A stretch of 64,000 nt of DNA from Pochonia chlamydosporia 170 (lineage: Eukaryota > Ascomycota > Sordariomycetes > Hypocreales > Clavicipitaceae), in contig NC_035793.1 of assembly GCF_001653235.2 (NCBI RefSeq), positions 1,736,001-1,800,000 of the forward strand. Direction: 5' to 3'. Below are positions 1-11,903 of the stretch, piece after piece. Numbering within the stretch: the first letter of the stretch is position 1; each line of letters begins with the position of its first letter. A program made the position numbers and the translations under genes. Under the pieces are notes generated by a model that searched no databases, had not been told where the DNA came from, and saw only the letters and a list, made by a program, of their open reading frames with translations.

Positions 1-582
1 GTGAGGACCAGACGTCCCTCCTTGGCATGCTCGTAGACCTGCTGCGAGATCTTGCGATTGACAGCCGAGGTGGTGAGAGGGTTCTTCATGCCACGGTGGT
101 CGGGGTCGGACGCAGGCATCAGCTCCTCGTACTTTCGGACCGTCATGTCACCATGCAGCTTGTAACCGAGCTCATCGCTGATCTGGGTGAGGAGGCCGGA
201 CTCGATGAGAGCTTCAGGGCCGGCATCAACGCCAGCTTTAGGCTGTAGAGGACATGACGCATTAGCTGTGGCTCTCATAAATTTGTCAGGCAGCGCGGGA
301 TAATCGACTGCAAATCAAATCGTTGTGACAATGCAGGAACAGGATCACAGCAAAGAGATGGAGGGGCAGTTGGAGGGGCAGCGAAATGATGCAGGATCGA
401 CACCAACCGCCAAACCAGGTTAAACTGGTCTGGTGTGATGCATCAATTGCTGCAAGGAATCGGCAACAAAAAAAGTCGGAACATTCGGCATGACATACCT
501 GACCCTTGGAGAAGCCAACCGCAACGACACCAAGGTCCTGCGGGTTGGAGAGGAAGCGGCTCTGAACAATGTCGGTATTCAT
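1..582 (-). CDS. Arginase, 5' part (cut by the window edge)
   Basis: Arginase hydrolyses L-arginine to L-ornithine and urea, the first step of arginine catabolism; fungal enzymes are cytosolic Mn-dependent trimers of the ureohydrolase fold. Two exons are visible: 582-499 (28 codons, ATG at 582-580, ending GFSKGQ) and 242 to beyond position 1, joined in phase 0 (GTATGT donor, CTCTACAG acceptor). The joined product reads from the N-terminal SRFLSNPQDLGVVAVGFSKGQ block into PKAGVDAGPEALIESGLL, the conserved arginase start, where GVDAGP is the family signature. The metal-binding His/Asp motifs lie past the window edge and cannot be checked. The first intron is 256 bp, longer than most here. Two GATA sites lie just upstream (704-710 and 738-744), which fits nitrogen control. 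Agmatinase is less likely because the N-terminal block is arginase-like. Confidence 0.88.
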
Positions 583-3524
583 TGTGGGAATGTCTTGACA
601 ATTCAATGGATTTTTTTTTTTTTCGCGGTTGTGTTGGAGATTGAGATTTTAGAGGGGCAGAGAAAGCTCTAAAATCTGTGATGACGTGGGGTCTAGAATC
701 AACCGATAAGACTGGCGTTTAAATACCAGGGAAACAAAGATAAGGGGGCTTTAAAAAGGAAGGAGGAGGAACAGAGTCTTAAAAAATGGGAGGGAGCAAT
801 TTAAATAACAGATTCCGAAACAACATGCACCCTTGGCTTACAAGACAGCGAGCAAACAAGAAAAGCAAAAGAGGGGGGGATGCGGATGGAGACAAAGTAT
901 TGGAATGGACGCCGAGTCGAGTCCGTGGGCAGATGATGAGGCTAGAATTGACAAGCTATACTCCTAAGTGCAGGTAGACGAGAAGATCGTGGCTAGCGGC
1001 CAGGGTTTGTGGTGCTGGACCAGAGGGAGAGCAAAACGCCCATCAACGGCGGAATGTCACTTAACGGCAAAGCTTGAAAAAAAATGAATGGCTTCAGTCG
1101 GCCTTCGGACCCGCGGGGCACAACACGCAGAAACTCGTCAAAATGATTTGATGAGAGTGCTGGAGACGACAGGAAAAGAGTGCATGGGTCTTGGTCAGGG
1201 CCAACAAAAAGAAAATGCGTCCCAGTGTCCTGTCCTGGTTCAATCACTGCCGTCGTTATATAAGGACATGGATGCATGAACTTTTGGCGATGGCAGCACC
1301 ATATCCGGAGGTGAGGCCAGTTCACGTCTTCGGCGCTCCGAGATGGGGATGTAACCGCCGAGAAATTGATCGGAGACCTGACTTGAGCAGTGGTCCTGAT
1401 GAAACCTAAAGTCGAGAGTGAAGTACTCCGCAATGAGAATTTAACAATCATAAATACGGTTTCCCAACTCCATTAATCGCTCCTTCTCATTCGAAGCCAT
1501 GATCGGCCAAAATGGCAGCACGGCACATCGCTCCTTCCCGCCACGACCAATCTCAGGAACAGCCCATAAATAACCTGACAGAAGACACAACGCGACAACC
1601 TAATTCAAGCCCATTCATATACTAAGCTCACGCATCATTCCCCAAACAGTTTACGCGGATCTTTCTCCGCCTTCTTCATCATTTACAGATCGTAGACCTT
1701 CCTAATTTCCCCAAGCTTCTGGAACCCATCTCCGACCGCGCCGCCGCCTGTCATTCCTCCATCCAGACAAGGGCCTTCCGGATCCCGTCCACCAAATTAG
1801 CCCATCGCTCCCCCGTTCGGAGACAGCCGATTTTCCTCTGCATCGACGTCATTGTCCAACCTTCCATTTTCCTTCTAAACGACAACAATGCATAATGTCG
1901 TATGACCTCACATTTGCGCTACCGTCAGCAATGGACACATGATCCAGGTCATATTTTTTGTCGAGTCGCACAACAATGCCTCCTCCCCCCGTCCCCCATC
2001 TGAGGCAGGCAACTCGTCCTCTATTGATTGTGCGGCCTCCACGTCCGGGAGTTGGGTGCGGACGGCTCCGCTGGCGGAATCAACTTTAGAGGAACTACCT
2101 CCGAAACACCCCTCCCGGCCGGACCGTTGTCAAAGGCGGCCACAGGTCCCCAATAGCCCTGCTCCTAGTGCCACTTGAGTGCTTCGTGGCGGTCCAAAGC
2201 CGGCGCTACCCTTGTGGACTTCTGGGGCGAATATGGATGCCACAGGGCCAGTGAAAAAACACGAGCAAGACGAGATTTGGTCAAAAATGACCACGGGGGC
2301 CATTGGTCATGTGGGCATCGGTTAGGTAATGGGTTGAAAACAGGCGATGCGAGTGTGGTGTGTTCCTTGTCTGAGAGTGACGATGTTAATTCGCTTGAGT
2401 CAGGTACGTGGTTGTTGGAGACAATGGATATTGAGCGATCTCTCTTCCCCCGCCTTTACCGCCATGAATGCCGGATCGATGCCGAGTTTGGGTAACCGTT
2501 GGATAAACGTTGTACATATTGACGGTTTCTCCAAGCTTGATTCCGACTCCATTGTACTTCATATCTTTACGAACTGACGCCTGTTGTGGTTGTTTACGAA
2601 ATCCCCATCGGGTCACCTGCACTTACCTCAGAGAGCAGAGCAGCCACCTCGTCCCATTCAGCCATCGACTGACTCAATAGCTGAAGCCCAGGAACCGGTC
2701 TGGGCGCCCTTTTTAGACAAAGAATCATGGCTACGAAACGCCGACAAGCCACCAACATGCCACTGAAGATGTCCTGCTGAGTGTTGACACATATGTGTGG
2801 ACCTGGTCCTGAAATGGCTGCAATACCAAAGGTGGAGTTGACTGTTACACGATTGTACGAAGACAGGATCGTCTGCTCAGATACGGAAAGTTTTGGGGAA
2901 AGTTTGTGATATACCTTGTCTTGAATCACTCCAACACTAGGTGGGTAGGTAGGTAAACAGATGTAATGCTACCCAGAATCATGATGGGAGACACATAATT
3001 ATCCTTCAACAGTCGAGTTACACCGGCGGAGAGAGCTTGTGCAAGAAAATGATAAATTCAAATCGGTCTATGTGGTCTATAAGTCTGCTTCAAAGATGGG
3101 CTTGGATGCGCTTGTTTCCCTTGGTCAGTTCCTTCGCACTACATCAGATCCGATCTTCTCCTCAAGTTGCCCACGACTATATTCGACGCAAAAAAACGAA
3201 TAATCCCGCAAGTTCGACAACAGTCGCAGACAACTTGACAGAAGCACCTACCTGATGTGAGGCCACCGCCAACAAAGATGCCAGCTTGGGCCATGTCATC
3301 ATCATGGTTCTAATTGTGCTCAAACTCCTTCCAGTGCTACACATATTCGCATCGACAGCCACAATGTGTTCAAGACACATATCCGAGCTATCTTACATGT
3401 AACGGAGGCGCTCATCTTCGTTCAAACAGATCGTCCAATGTATCATAACTTCGTCCATCATCAATTTCGTTTCACCCATCATGTCATCATGGTTTCGCAG
3501 GGATAGGGTTTAACCCCTCGTGCA
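583..3524. other. Gene-free spacer (2.9 kb)
   Basis: No open frame here has a recognisable family, a plausible splice structure or a convincing composition. The longest, 1451-993 on the minus strand, is 152 codons and looks like chance. The first few hundred bases next to arginase probably hold its leader and promoter. A run of 15 T at about 608-622 lies just upstream of the arginase start. The rest is unassigned. Confidence 0.5.
704..744. promoter_or_regulatory. Pair of GATA sites upstream of arginase
   Basis: CGATAAG at 704-710 and AGATAAG at 738-744 both fit HGATAR, the site bound by AreA/NIT2 nitrogen GATA factors, which often need two nearby sites. They lie 122-162 bp upstream of the arginase ATG. 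A TATA-like TATTTAAA on the minus strand (about 718-725) lies between them. Arginase is commonly under nitrogen and arginine control in fungi; binding here is inferred from the motif only. Confidence 0.45.
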
Positions 3525-4739
3525 TCATGACGACGACGAGTCCATTTCCATAATCTCCATTGTCCAATACGGCAGCTCCCGAGCAAACGGATCCGCAGCG
3601 TCATATTCGTCTTCGCTGGAGTCCGGTTCGTCGAGCTCGTCGATTCGTGGAGCAGGCGGATCTTGGAAAAGCAGGCTGCCTCGATGAAGTCGTTTACGCA
3701 TTCTTCGAGCACTCGACCCGACGTCATTGACATCCAGACCTCCAGTGTCTGAGTCGTCCGATTCGCTGAGCTCGCTATGCGTTCGCTTTCCGAAGCTGCT
3801 CGACATGCTAACCCTTCTGATTCGCCGTATCTCCTTTTGCCTCTTGTGAAAGAGCAACTCATTATCAACCATGGCATCTGCTTCCGGTCCTCCTTCGTTA
3901 TCCGAAGTCTCATTGCTACAATTGAGGTTTTTGAAATCTCGCACCATGCCCTTATGAAATTCTTTGTGGCGAGATCTGGATCGGCTTCGGTTAGACTCGA
4001 TTTCCGTGGGAAACAGAACCTCGAGCCCTTCACAGCCACTATCCATAGGGTCGATGTCTTCAATTACAAAATCACCAATGAGAGTAGCAGTTGTAGAGAT
4101 GAGAACCACTTGAGGTTGTGGGTCTGGTGCGTCTTCTGCCTCGGAGTCGGCAACTGATACGGTAGCTGATCTGGGCTCAGATGATAATTGAATGTGAGGT
4201 CGTGCGCCAATTCCCAAGTCCAACTGTTCTTCTCCGTCTCCGTCGTCGTCATCATCTTCGTTTTCCCCCATGCCGTCATCTTCGTCGTCCCCATCGTCGA
4301 CATCATCATCGTCATCCGATTCAGAAGTCATATCATCAGATGCATCTGCAGTAGATGAATTGGCTACGCTCTGCGGCTGCGCAACATCGGACACAAGCGA
4401 ATCGTCATCAGACTCGTCCTCTGTCTCGCCCTCTTCATCTGACTCATCTGACGACGAGGACCTGGGACTCAATTGCTCTGGTCCAAGTACTCTTTGATAA
4501 CTGAATTGATGCCCATTGCCCACTGGCTTGATATTTGGGTCCTGTGCCAATGGACGAGAGTAGCGGTAGAAGGACGCCGGGTGTTGTGGCTTACGGACCA
4601 TTTGTGGCGACCCGGTGGGGGTTTCTGGCGGTGACGTTGGGCCCGCAGTTTCCGATGAGCGATCGATGTGAAGGTGATCTCGGGAGAGCTTGAGACTTGG
4701 TGTCACTGGTCGACGCCGAGGGTCATTGTTTAGAACCAT
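3525..4739 (-). CDS. Acidic Ser/Asp-rich protein with a short RS stretch, function unknown
   Basis: A single uninterrupted frame of 404 codons with ATG at 4739-4737. I do not recognise a domain. The N-terminal 90 residues are Pro/Ser-rich and hold a less repetitive block (FYRYSRPLAQDPNIKPVGNG, QFSYQRVLGPEQ) that looks conserved rather than random. Residues from about 95 to 170 are strongly acidic with long Asp/Glu/Ser runs. About residue 255 there is an RSRSRSRHK stretch, and KRQKEIRRIRR, SFGKRTHSELSESDDSD and RRMRKRLHRGS follow, which resemble nuclear localisation and phosphorylation regions. The C-terminus is again acidic and ends in Ser residues. This composition suggests a nuclear, chromatin- or RNA-associated protein, but that is inference. 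The frame is coding in preference to its plus-strand shadows because it is by far the longest and its low-complexity pattern is coherent from end to end. Confidence 0.72.
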   Translation of the reverse strand: MVLNNDPRRRPVTPSLKLSRDHLHIDRSSETAGPTSPPETPTGSPQMVRKPQHPASFYRYSRPLAQDPNIKPVGNGHQFSYQRVLGPEQLSPRSSSSDESDEEGETEDESDDDSLVSDVAQPQSVANSSTADASDDMTSESDDDDDVDDGDDEDDGMGENEDDDDDGDGEEQLDLGIGARPHIQLSSEPRSATVSVADSEAEDAPDPQPQVVLISTTATLIGDFVIEDIDPMDSGCEGLEVLFPTEIESNRSRSRSRHKEFHKGMVRDFKNLNCSNETSDNEGGPEADAMVDNELLFHKRQKEIRRIRRVSMSSSFGKRTHSELSESDDSDTGGLDVNDVGSSARRMRKRLHRGSLLFQDPPAPRIDELDEPDSSEDEYDAADPFARELPYWTMEIMEMDSSSS

Positions 4740-5881
4740 TGTCTCGGCTAGCTAGTAATATAACGTATAAGTGCGTACAAACGATATGTTTGAAGCTGGT
4801 GGATGGATTTGTCGTTTTTTTTTTCAACCGCCACCAGTTTTGGAGAAACAACGTATTTGGGCTGGCGTGATAACCAGTCCGCAGTGCAGCGATCCTATCA
4901 GAGGCGTTCGACTGCAGGTTTGTGGGGTTCGAGCGGGATGTCAAGTATAGTGAAGGAAGGAGAGGGTCAGCAAACGCCGGCTGGCTGCTCTTGCTTCTGC
5001 AGCTGGGGCAGTTGCAAGACAAGGGCAGGGCAGGAGAGAGGGCCGACAGAAAGTCGCTAGCTTTGGTGGTGGTCGAAGTCTGGTTGATTTGATGCCTCTC
5101 TTGCGCCGCTTCTGATCTGAGGGTCAAGTGCTGCCAGGCGAGCGGGAAGATACGGCGCCGTGAAAATGCACAGAGGGATATAGATAGGAATTGCCCAAAA
5201 TCGACGTACAGCCCAGAGATGCAGCAGTGAATATATGCGTCAGAAAAAAAAGCCCACTTCACCGTCAGGTACGGTGTTCACAGAGTTCGCCCTTGGTGCA
5301 GTGAGCTCGCGCCGGGTCAAACGTCTGTTCAATGTCTGGTTTGTTCGGTCAAGTATCAATACCAGGCGCAACTGTCAGCAGAGCGGTAACAGGGCCGGTA
5401 TCAGTTCGGTGCCAAGTAGTCGTCAGTTCAATGGCACTCGCAGCGATTCGAGTCAAGGTGTCAGCACCCAAAGGAGAAACCTCCAACACGGAGAAGAAGA
5501 AATCCTGGTGGTGTTGGGTATCATGTTCAGATGCGGACGCAGCAGGTTTGTAGCGGTTCGTCCTCGAGGCGCGAGTCAAATCCCCTGGACACCTCGTGGC
5601 AAGCTGTTGAGTAGTAGCCGTGGCAGAGACTCAAAGGTCAGACTGTCACAAGTAGAAACAGAAAGCCTGGTGACAGGAGGGAATGAGAAATGAAAGAGAA
5701 GGAGAGAAAGAGAAAGAAGCGTGGCAGGCTGAGAGTCAGAGGGAGGAGTGTCAGAAACGCTGCGATTGGCAGACAAGTCTGTTCATGGACGGACCAGAAC
5801 CAGACCAGACAGGACAAGGACAGGATCTGGAGAGCAAGTGAGAAGGTCAGACTGGATGGGAACCAGACTATAATATGTCTC

Positions 5882-5911
5882 GTGCAGTACTGTGCAGTAC
5901 TGTGCAGTACA
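5882..5911. repeat. Decamer tandem repeat, 3 copies
   Basis: The unit GTGCAGTACT is repeated twice exactly and a third time with one change (last base A). The unit includes GTAC palindromes, so the block can also fold on itself. It lies in the gene-free tract and no function is apparent. Confidence 0.9.
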
Positions 5912-8252
5912 GTACTCTGCCGTCAAGTCGTATATTATGAGAGCACTCGGTACTCCCGACTTTGACTTGGATTGAATGTCTGGGTTGTTCCAGGTTCTGG
6001 TCCTGTGCAGGTCTCAAGCTTGAGCTGTGCTCGACTCCTTCTCGACTCATAAGCTGGTGTCGAGCCTATAATAAGTACGTGGTAATAAAACCCAAACTGC
6101 ACGGGGCAGCATTAAAAAAATGCAAAATTGCAAAATTGCGAGAGCGATCTGCGGCCCGCCGCTTGTCCGTGCTCCTCAAGCTGGTCCAGTCAAGGTTCTC
6201 CTGCAGCTGTGTGAGCTTGACCAGAAGTGCGTACTTGCAGCTGATGGATCCGATGGGTGGTGATGGAAGGCCCCTGGTATGAGGAGGTCAAGTCTGGTCC
6301 CTGCAAGTAAATGCCAGCCGCCCTTGTTCTCTTTTTTTGGCTCTCTTTTCTTTTGTTCTTCCTCTGATTAGTTGATCCTGGTCTTGCGTGCTCCGTAAAA
6401 GGACATGTATGTGCCGGGTATTTTGTCTGACAGGTGAATGAATGGCGTTGAGTTTCATGCACAACTGGCCAGACAGGTTTGCCGGTGCAATACTCCGTAC
6501 AAGTTTGTCAGTCGTGGCTCATCTTTCAGCTGAGCAGCAGGCCATACTCTTTCGAATCAGGTCCACGACAGATGCAGAGGATAAAAATTGACAGGGTCAG
6601 CAGCCCCCAGAGATAGAAACACACGTATGGAGTGTGTATGCGCTTCGAATGTAAACCAGGGTTCTGGGTCCGAAATGAAGGCTGGGTATGGGATGGAGTA
6701 ACCTAGTGTCAGTTGGGATCAACAACTATGACTATGACTCCCCATAGGATGATTTGTTTGTGTTTCAGACCATCCGAGGCAATGGTCTCAGCCAAGTCCC
6801 AATTATGCAACTGCAGCCCAAGTCCCACGAGGCTTGTCAGGTACCAAGGTCTTAATTAGGGTCAATCGAATCAGACATCTGTGCAGATAAACTGGTCCGT
6901 CAGACAGGGGAGCCGAGGAAGGTCGAGGGACTCTGAAATTGAAATCAGATTGAAATGGACAAGGCAGAGAATGTGCTGGAAATTGGAAGCGGGTATGCAA
7001 AATCCGTCAACTGGTTTGATATATAATAATAATTATCAGCACGGGTGGGCAGGAGGGATGGGATGATTGAGCGATGACTGGATGATAGGACACGCACAAA
7101 TGCCAACTGGTCGTGACTGCTTCAGATGCTGCGTCCTACCAGGGCACTTCTTTCTCTTGCACTCTCCGTCAAAGACCGGGGACTGCGACCTCGTCCCATC
7201 TTATACTGTAATGTCAAAGCAGACTAGACATCTCAACATATAGTCCAGTCAACCGGTAATTTCTTGACAAACATCATGGCTTTTTCGATGAAAGCTGACC
7301 ATCCTGAGTGGCACCTTCACAACACCAGCAAGCGCCCACAAGAAAGGTCTGGCTCTCCTTGCAATCACACTCTCCCTGTTCCATTTGCCCTCACGAGCCC
7401 AGTGGCCACTTTGTTGATTTGCATTTAGCCAACAGAATCAAATGTCATACTGGCCTGGTTTGCTCATTACCCGCGCGCAGGCAATCATAGCCCACGATGC
7501 ACCATTATGGATCACCTTTTCATGTTGGGCATCAATGCTCCGACTATGTGCACATGCAGCCGTCACCTTCCGAGATTGTCCTGATGCCTCGTCCACTCTT
7601 CGGAGCCTCGCAGCACATTTCGTCTCTCCGCCAGTAAGAATGCGACGAAGCTCAAAAAATGATGCAAGACAAGAACCCACGCGCAATTAGTTTGACGCCG
7701 AAGGAAGGGGGAAAATTTTTTCATTCTTCCATCTTCTTTTCCATCAAAGCCTAATCGCGCAGATGTGGCTTCCGAGCCTGGAGCTTGGGTACAATGGGTA
7801 GAAGAGGACCAGACAGCTCCCCTGTGCTTGTCAACTGCTTGCGACGTTTGCCCACAGCACAACCAATGCTAGTGTCAGGGTTGGCTCTGGACACTTTGAC
7901 GCCCAGGGGCGAGTCATCGATGAAAGATGCCGTCATGCAATGATTTTGATTGTGTATCACATTCTCTGTCTGAAGCGTGGCTTTGGAAACCGACGGAGTG
8001 CTCCCCGAGGATAATATCATGCATTTGACGTCTCCCTTGCTCATCAGCATCCCGCGGTTTCAGGTTTGGCCGACATTAGCACAGTTGCTTCAAATGCTTG
8101 GGTTGCTCATGTGAAAGCATCACACAGACGCCTGCTCATAAAACAATGCAGAGTAGTGACATTCATCATGACGGGTGGTCCAAAACAAAACCACCATTGG
8201 CGTACCCCACGCAAGCTTGGCCACGTCGACTTTGGGGACTTTGTGCCAAGTG

Positions 8253-8277
8253 CATGGCATGGCATGGCATGGCATGG
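8253..8277. repeat. CATGG pentamer microsatellite, 5 copies
   Basis: Five head-to-tail copies of CATGG. Because CATG is palindromic, the array also creates five overlapping CATG sites. It lies in the gene-free tract. Confidence 0.9.
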
Positions 8278-9761
8278 CGAATGCTTCGACAGGGTGGGGT
8301 CCTCGTGCGTCTTGAGCCTCCTCCCTCCTCAACTGTGTCGAGTTTTGTCTCCAACACGATGTTGACGAGATGAGCTTTTTGCTCTGATAGTCACTCCCTG
8401 CTTGGTCTGTTCTTTGGCAGATTGTGTATCATCTTTCCCGTTGTCCATGCCCTTTCCACCACAACATGCTCTGATTGTGTCTTGACTCTTTTGCATGTAA
8501 GCTACAGTACAAGATACATTGACACAGACACATACCACATGGTTGAAGCAGTACTAGATAAGGGAACGACAGGGCTGATAAGCTGCTCCGTCGTTGCATC
8601 AACTCGCGCATTCGAGAGATGGTGTGCATGGGTCAACTGGATGTGCAGCAAGAAGCTTATGCAGAGGCAACCGAGGCGTTTCTGCGAAGGTTCTAGATTG
8701 GTGGCACGTGGGTAGAATTTCTCTGCGTAATGTTTCGCGAAGTTGGTCAACCATCTTCTTGTCATACTACCTTGCTGTAACTAATACCACACATACAGCT
8801 CAAGTGTCCTGGAGGGTGGCCTGGAACAATACCCTCTAGTCTGGCACAACAGTTTTCACTTGTCCAGCAGGGATCTGCAAGTATAACCACCCACGTTATG
8901 ATGCGTGTTCTTGTGATACGACCTCCCGTGTATTCACGCAACTTTAATGTCGTCAAATGATTTCCATGTTTACCCTTGAAAACAATGATAGGTTGTGATA
9001 ATCGCGACCCCTTCAGCCTTGTCAAATTAGGTGGAACTCACTGTGAAGCCATGCCCACTCTCTCCATCCTTCTAAGTTAGAATCATGCCTTAAAACTGAG
9101 TTCCTGTGGCTGTAGTGGTACAAGTTCCAGTGATTCAAAAGTTCAGTTTGACATTGTTTACGTCCTGTTGAGGTACTATTCTTCCCACCTGCACAAATAT
9201 CAAATAATAGACAGTGCAGGTACCAATTTCCCAATATGAACGAAGCATCCGGGCACTTGGCGGAATACAATGCTCTGACAAAAGTGACCTACCGTTGAAA
9301 TTGATTCTACATCATAGTACCATTTTCTTTCAACCTGTTGAGGTATGTGATCTTACCGAGGAGCGCTTGGGAGGTAATATTTGCAGCCAGCTTTGGCTTA
9401 GTGATGTTTAGGGTAGTTATCCATTGAAATATTCTAACCATGCAGGTCGAGGGTCGGCAGATTTTCGGATAACCATGTGGTGACAGCCACCCAATGCAAG
9501 AGACCCACCTGTTGGTCGACGTAGGACGTATTCATGAACCTTGGACGACGTAGGGTCTGGACGGTGTCGTGTTTAACTTTTCCATCACAGTGTTTCCTGT
9601 CCTCACCGTACCAAAATCTTTTCTGCTCTGGGTAATTGGAGATTAGTCGACTGCGCCGAGTATCAGTTCGTCCAGCAGTTGATTCCTGCACCCGGCCGTT
9701 TGTCCTTTCACGCCCTCGATCGGCTGCGTGACGACGACGAAACGACAACGACATCGACACA

Positions 9762-11903
9762 ATGAATCCCGCACAAGGACAAGTTCCCCAGCAGGGCCAG
9801 GCCCAAGGACAGCCGGGCGCTGCCGGCCAGCAGCAACGAATAACGCCGATGTATCAGCCAAGTCAGATCAGAAGCCTGCCCATGCTGAGCGAAGACGAGA
9901 AGAATAAATACGAGCAAGGCCTCCGTGGGCTATGGAACAAAGCGAATAATTCACCCGCCAACAGCCCGGATCAGATCGCAGCGAAACAAAAGATTATTGA
10001 GTTTTCCAAGATGCTGATTGGTAAGATCCAGCAGCGCAGGAGCCAAGCACAGCAACAGCAGGCGCAACAGGGTCAACAAGGAGGCCAAGTACCCGCGCGA
10101 CCTCCATCTGCACAGCAAAACCCTACGGGACAGGCTGCGGGAGCGCCATCAGCGGCCCAGGCGCAACAAAAGCCTCAACCGGTACCAGCTGCTGGTCAGG
10201 GATCCCAAGGACAAGCTCCCAGTGCCGCTGCCTCTGGCGCAGCTCAAGGTCAAAATGCTCAAGGTGCTACTGCCGGCGCTGCCGCTGCCGCAGCGCAACG
10301 TCCAAAGATTCCCGACCAAATAATGCAGCACGTGAATAAGATCGTGTTTCGAGCTCCCGCTCAGTTGGCAAATAAGCCCCCGGCCGAGGTTGCCAAGTGG
10401 ATAGAAGACCTGAAAGACAAGTACTCTCGAGCGCTGTTTACAATGGACAGCAGCAAAGCCAAGGTTGCGGGCATGGAGAAGATTTTCAAAGATAGGAACG
10501 ACGCTGGGAAGCCACTTCAAAACGAAGAGCTGCGGCAATACCAAATCAGAAGGGAACAACAGTTGAAGCTTTACCAAGACGCCCATAAATGGGTGGAAAG
10601 TGTTCGAAAGCAGCAGGAAGGCCTCCAAGCAAACCAGCAACAAGCAGGCGCACAGGCAGGTCAAAATGGTACGGCAGCGGCACCACCGGCGAACCAGCAA
10701 ACCAACACACAGGCAACTCCCAATGCCGCACAAAACAACGCTCAAGCGGCTACACAGAACGTTGCCGCGTCCATGAACGCGGCCGTCGAAGCCGCAAAGA
10801 ACCAACAAAATCTGGCAGCTGCCAGTCGTCCGTCTCCAGCAAACGGCACCTCAACACCAATACCAACCGCAGCCCAGAACCAACCGCGGCCTGTACCTCA
10901 AGCTGCACAGCAACCGCAAGGACAACCACAGGTCAAAACTGAGCAACCGCATCCTCCTCCGGTCAATACTGCCCAGGCGCAGGCGGTTGCGCAAGCACAA
11001 GCAACAGCGAGAGTACCAACACCTCAGTCAGCGACACCTGTTACCGCGGGAGGCCCCACACGAGCACTGAGCCATTCTGCTGCGATGACTCTCGCAAACC
11101 AAAGGGCTGCAAATACGCCAGGTACCGCTCAAGGTCAGAGTCAACCCGCTGCTGGCACAGGTGTTGGTGGAGCAGTGAATCAAGGTGCCGTTGTACCTGG
11201 TGCTGTGCAACAACAACAACAGCAGGGACACCCTCACGCTCACCCTACGCAAACACAAACAGGTTTCCAAGCCAAGATGCCTATCCCGAAACAACTACCA
11301 GAAAAGGCAACAGCTGTTCCGCAGGGCGTGACCGTTGGGGGAGGCGTAACTGCCGGGAGACCAACCATGTCACAAGGCAGCGGCACTCTTGGGGGCGTTA
11401 TGAACCAGCCCCCGGTTGCCAGAATTCCCGCTTACAGCCATGACGCTGAAGGAGATCATGTCCTCAGCAAGAAGAAGTTGGATGAACTGGTGCGACAAGT
11501 TTGCAGTGGATCCGGCGACACCCAAGATGGCAATTTACTGACCCCGGAAGTTGAAGAGGTAAGACATGGAACATTCACAGCTGGGCACATACTTTGGTGA
11601 TCACTATGGCCGAGATTTGGAAGCTAATATTGTCTCTTCATGCAGAGCGTCTTGAACATGGCGGATTCTTTTGTGGACAACGTTCTGCACTCAGCCTGTC
11701 GCAACGCAAAGGAGCGTGGATCTAAGGTTCTAGAAATTCGAGATATCCAGCTGGTACTGGAACGAACATACAACATTCGCGTTCCTGGATACTCGTCAGA
11801 TGAACTTCGCACCGTCCGCAAGGTCCAACCTTCGCCTGGTTGGATTGCCAAGATGAGTGCGGTACAGGCAGCTAAGGTAATGCCTGGGAAAGGCGACCCG
11901 TAA
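9762..11903 (+). CDS. TAF12: TFIID/SAGA subunit TAF12
   Basis: A histone-fold subunit shared by TFIID and SAGA that pairs with TAF4 (TFIID) or Ada1 (SAGA) in RNA polymerase II initiation. Exons are 9762-11558 and 11646-11903, joined in phase 0 across an 87 bp intron, giving 684 residues. The first 560 or so residues are a Gln/Ala/Pro-rich low-complexity region with one ordered block (about residues 190-290, [20 protein letters not shown] onward). The histone fold is at the C-terminus: [14 protein letters not shown], then after the intron [20 protein letters not shown] and [20 protein letters not shown] followed by [10 protein letters not shown]. These match the TAF12 alpha helices and the WxIPGF-like motif of the family. 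The end [14 protein letters not shown] agrees with fungal TAF12 C-termini, so I do not use the possible further donor at 11879. Yeast TAF12 is also much longer than the metazoan form. Confidence 0.93.

Larger units (their letters stand above)
4740..9761. other. Gene-free tract of 5 kb with short tandem repeats
   Basis: Frames here are at most 152 codons and none matches a family I know or carries a credible intron-exon pattern. The stretch next to 4740 is rich in GAAG/GAGA and probably includes the leader of the 404-residue protein. The stretch next to 9761 should hold the TAF12 promoter. Short tandem repeats lie at 5882-5911 and 8253-8277. Whether long non-coding transcripts exist here cannot be seen from the sequence. 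Confidence 0.5.

Noticed and set aside
993..1451. 152-codon minus-strand frame upstream of arginase
   Set aside because: No family likeness; probably chance in the promoter-proximal spacer.
5235..5693. 152-codon plus-strand frame
   Set aside because: Its composition is Ser/Arg-rich without ordered blocks, no family is recognisable and there is no partner exon; it lies in the leader/promoter zone of the minus-strand gene.
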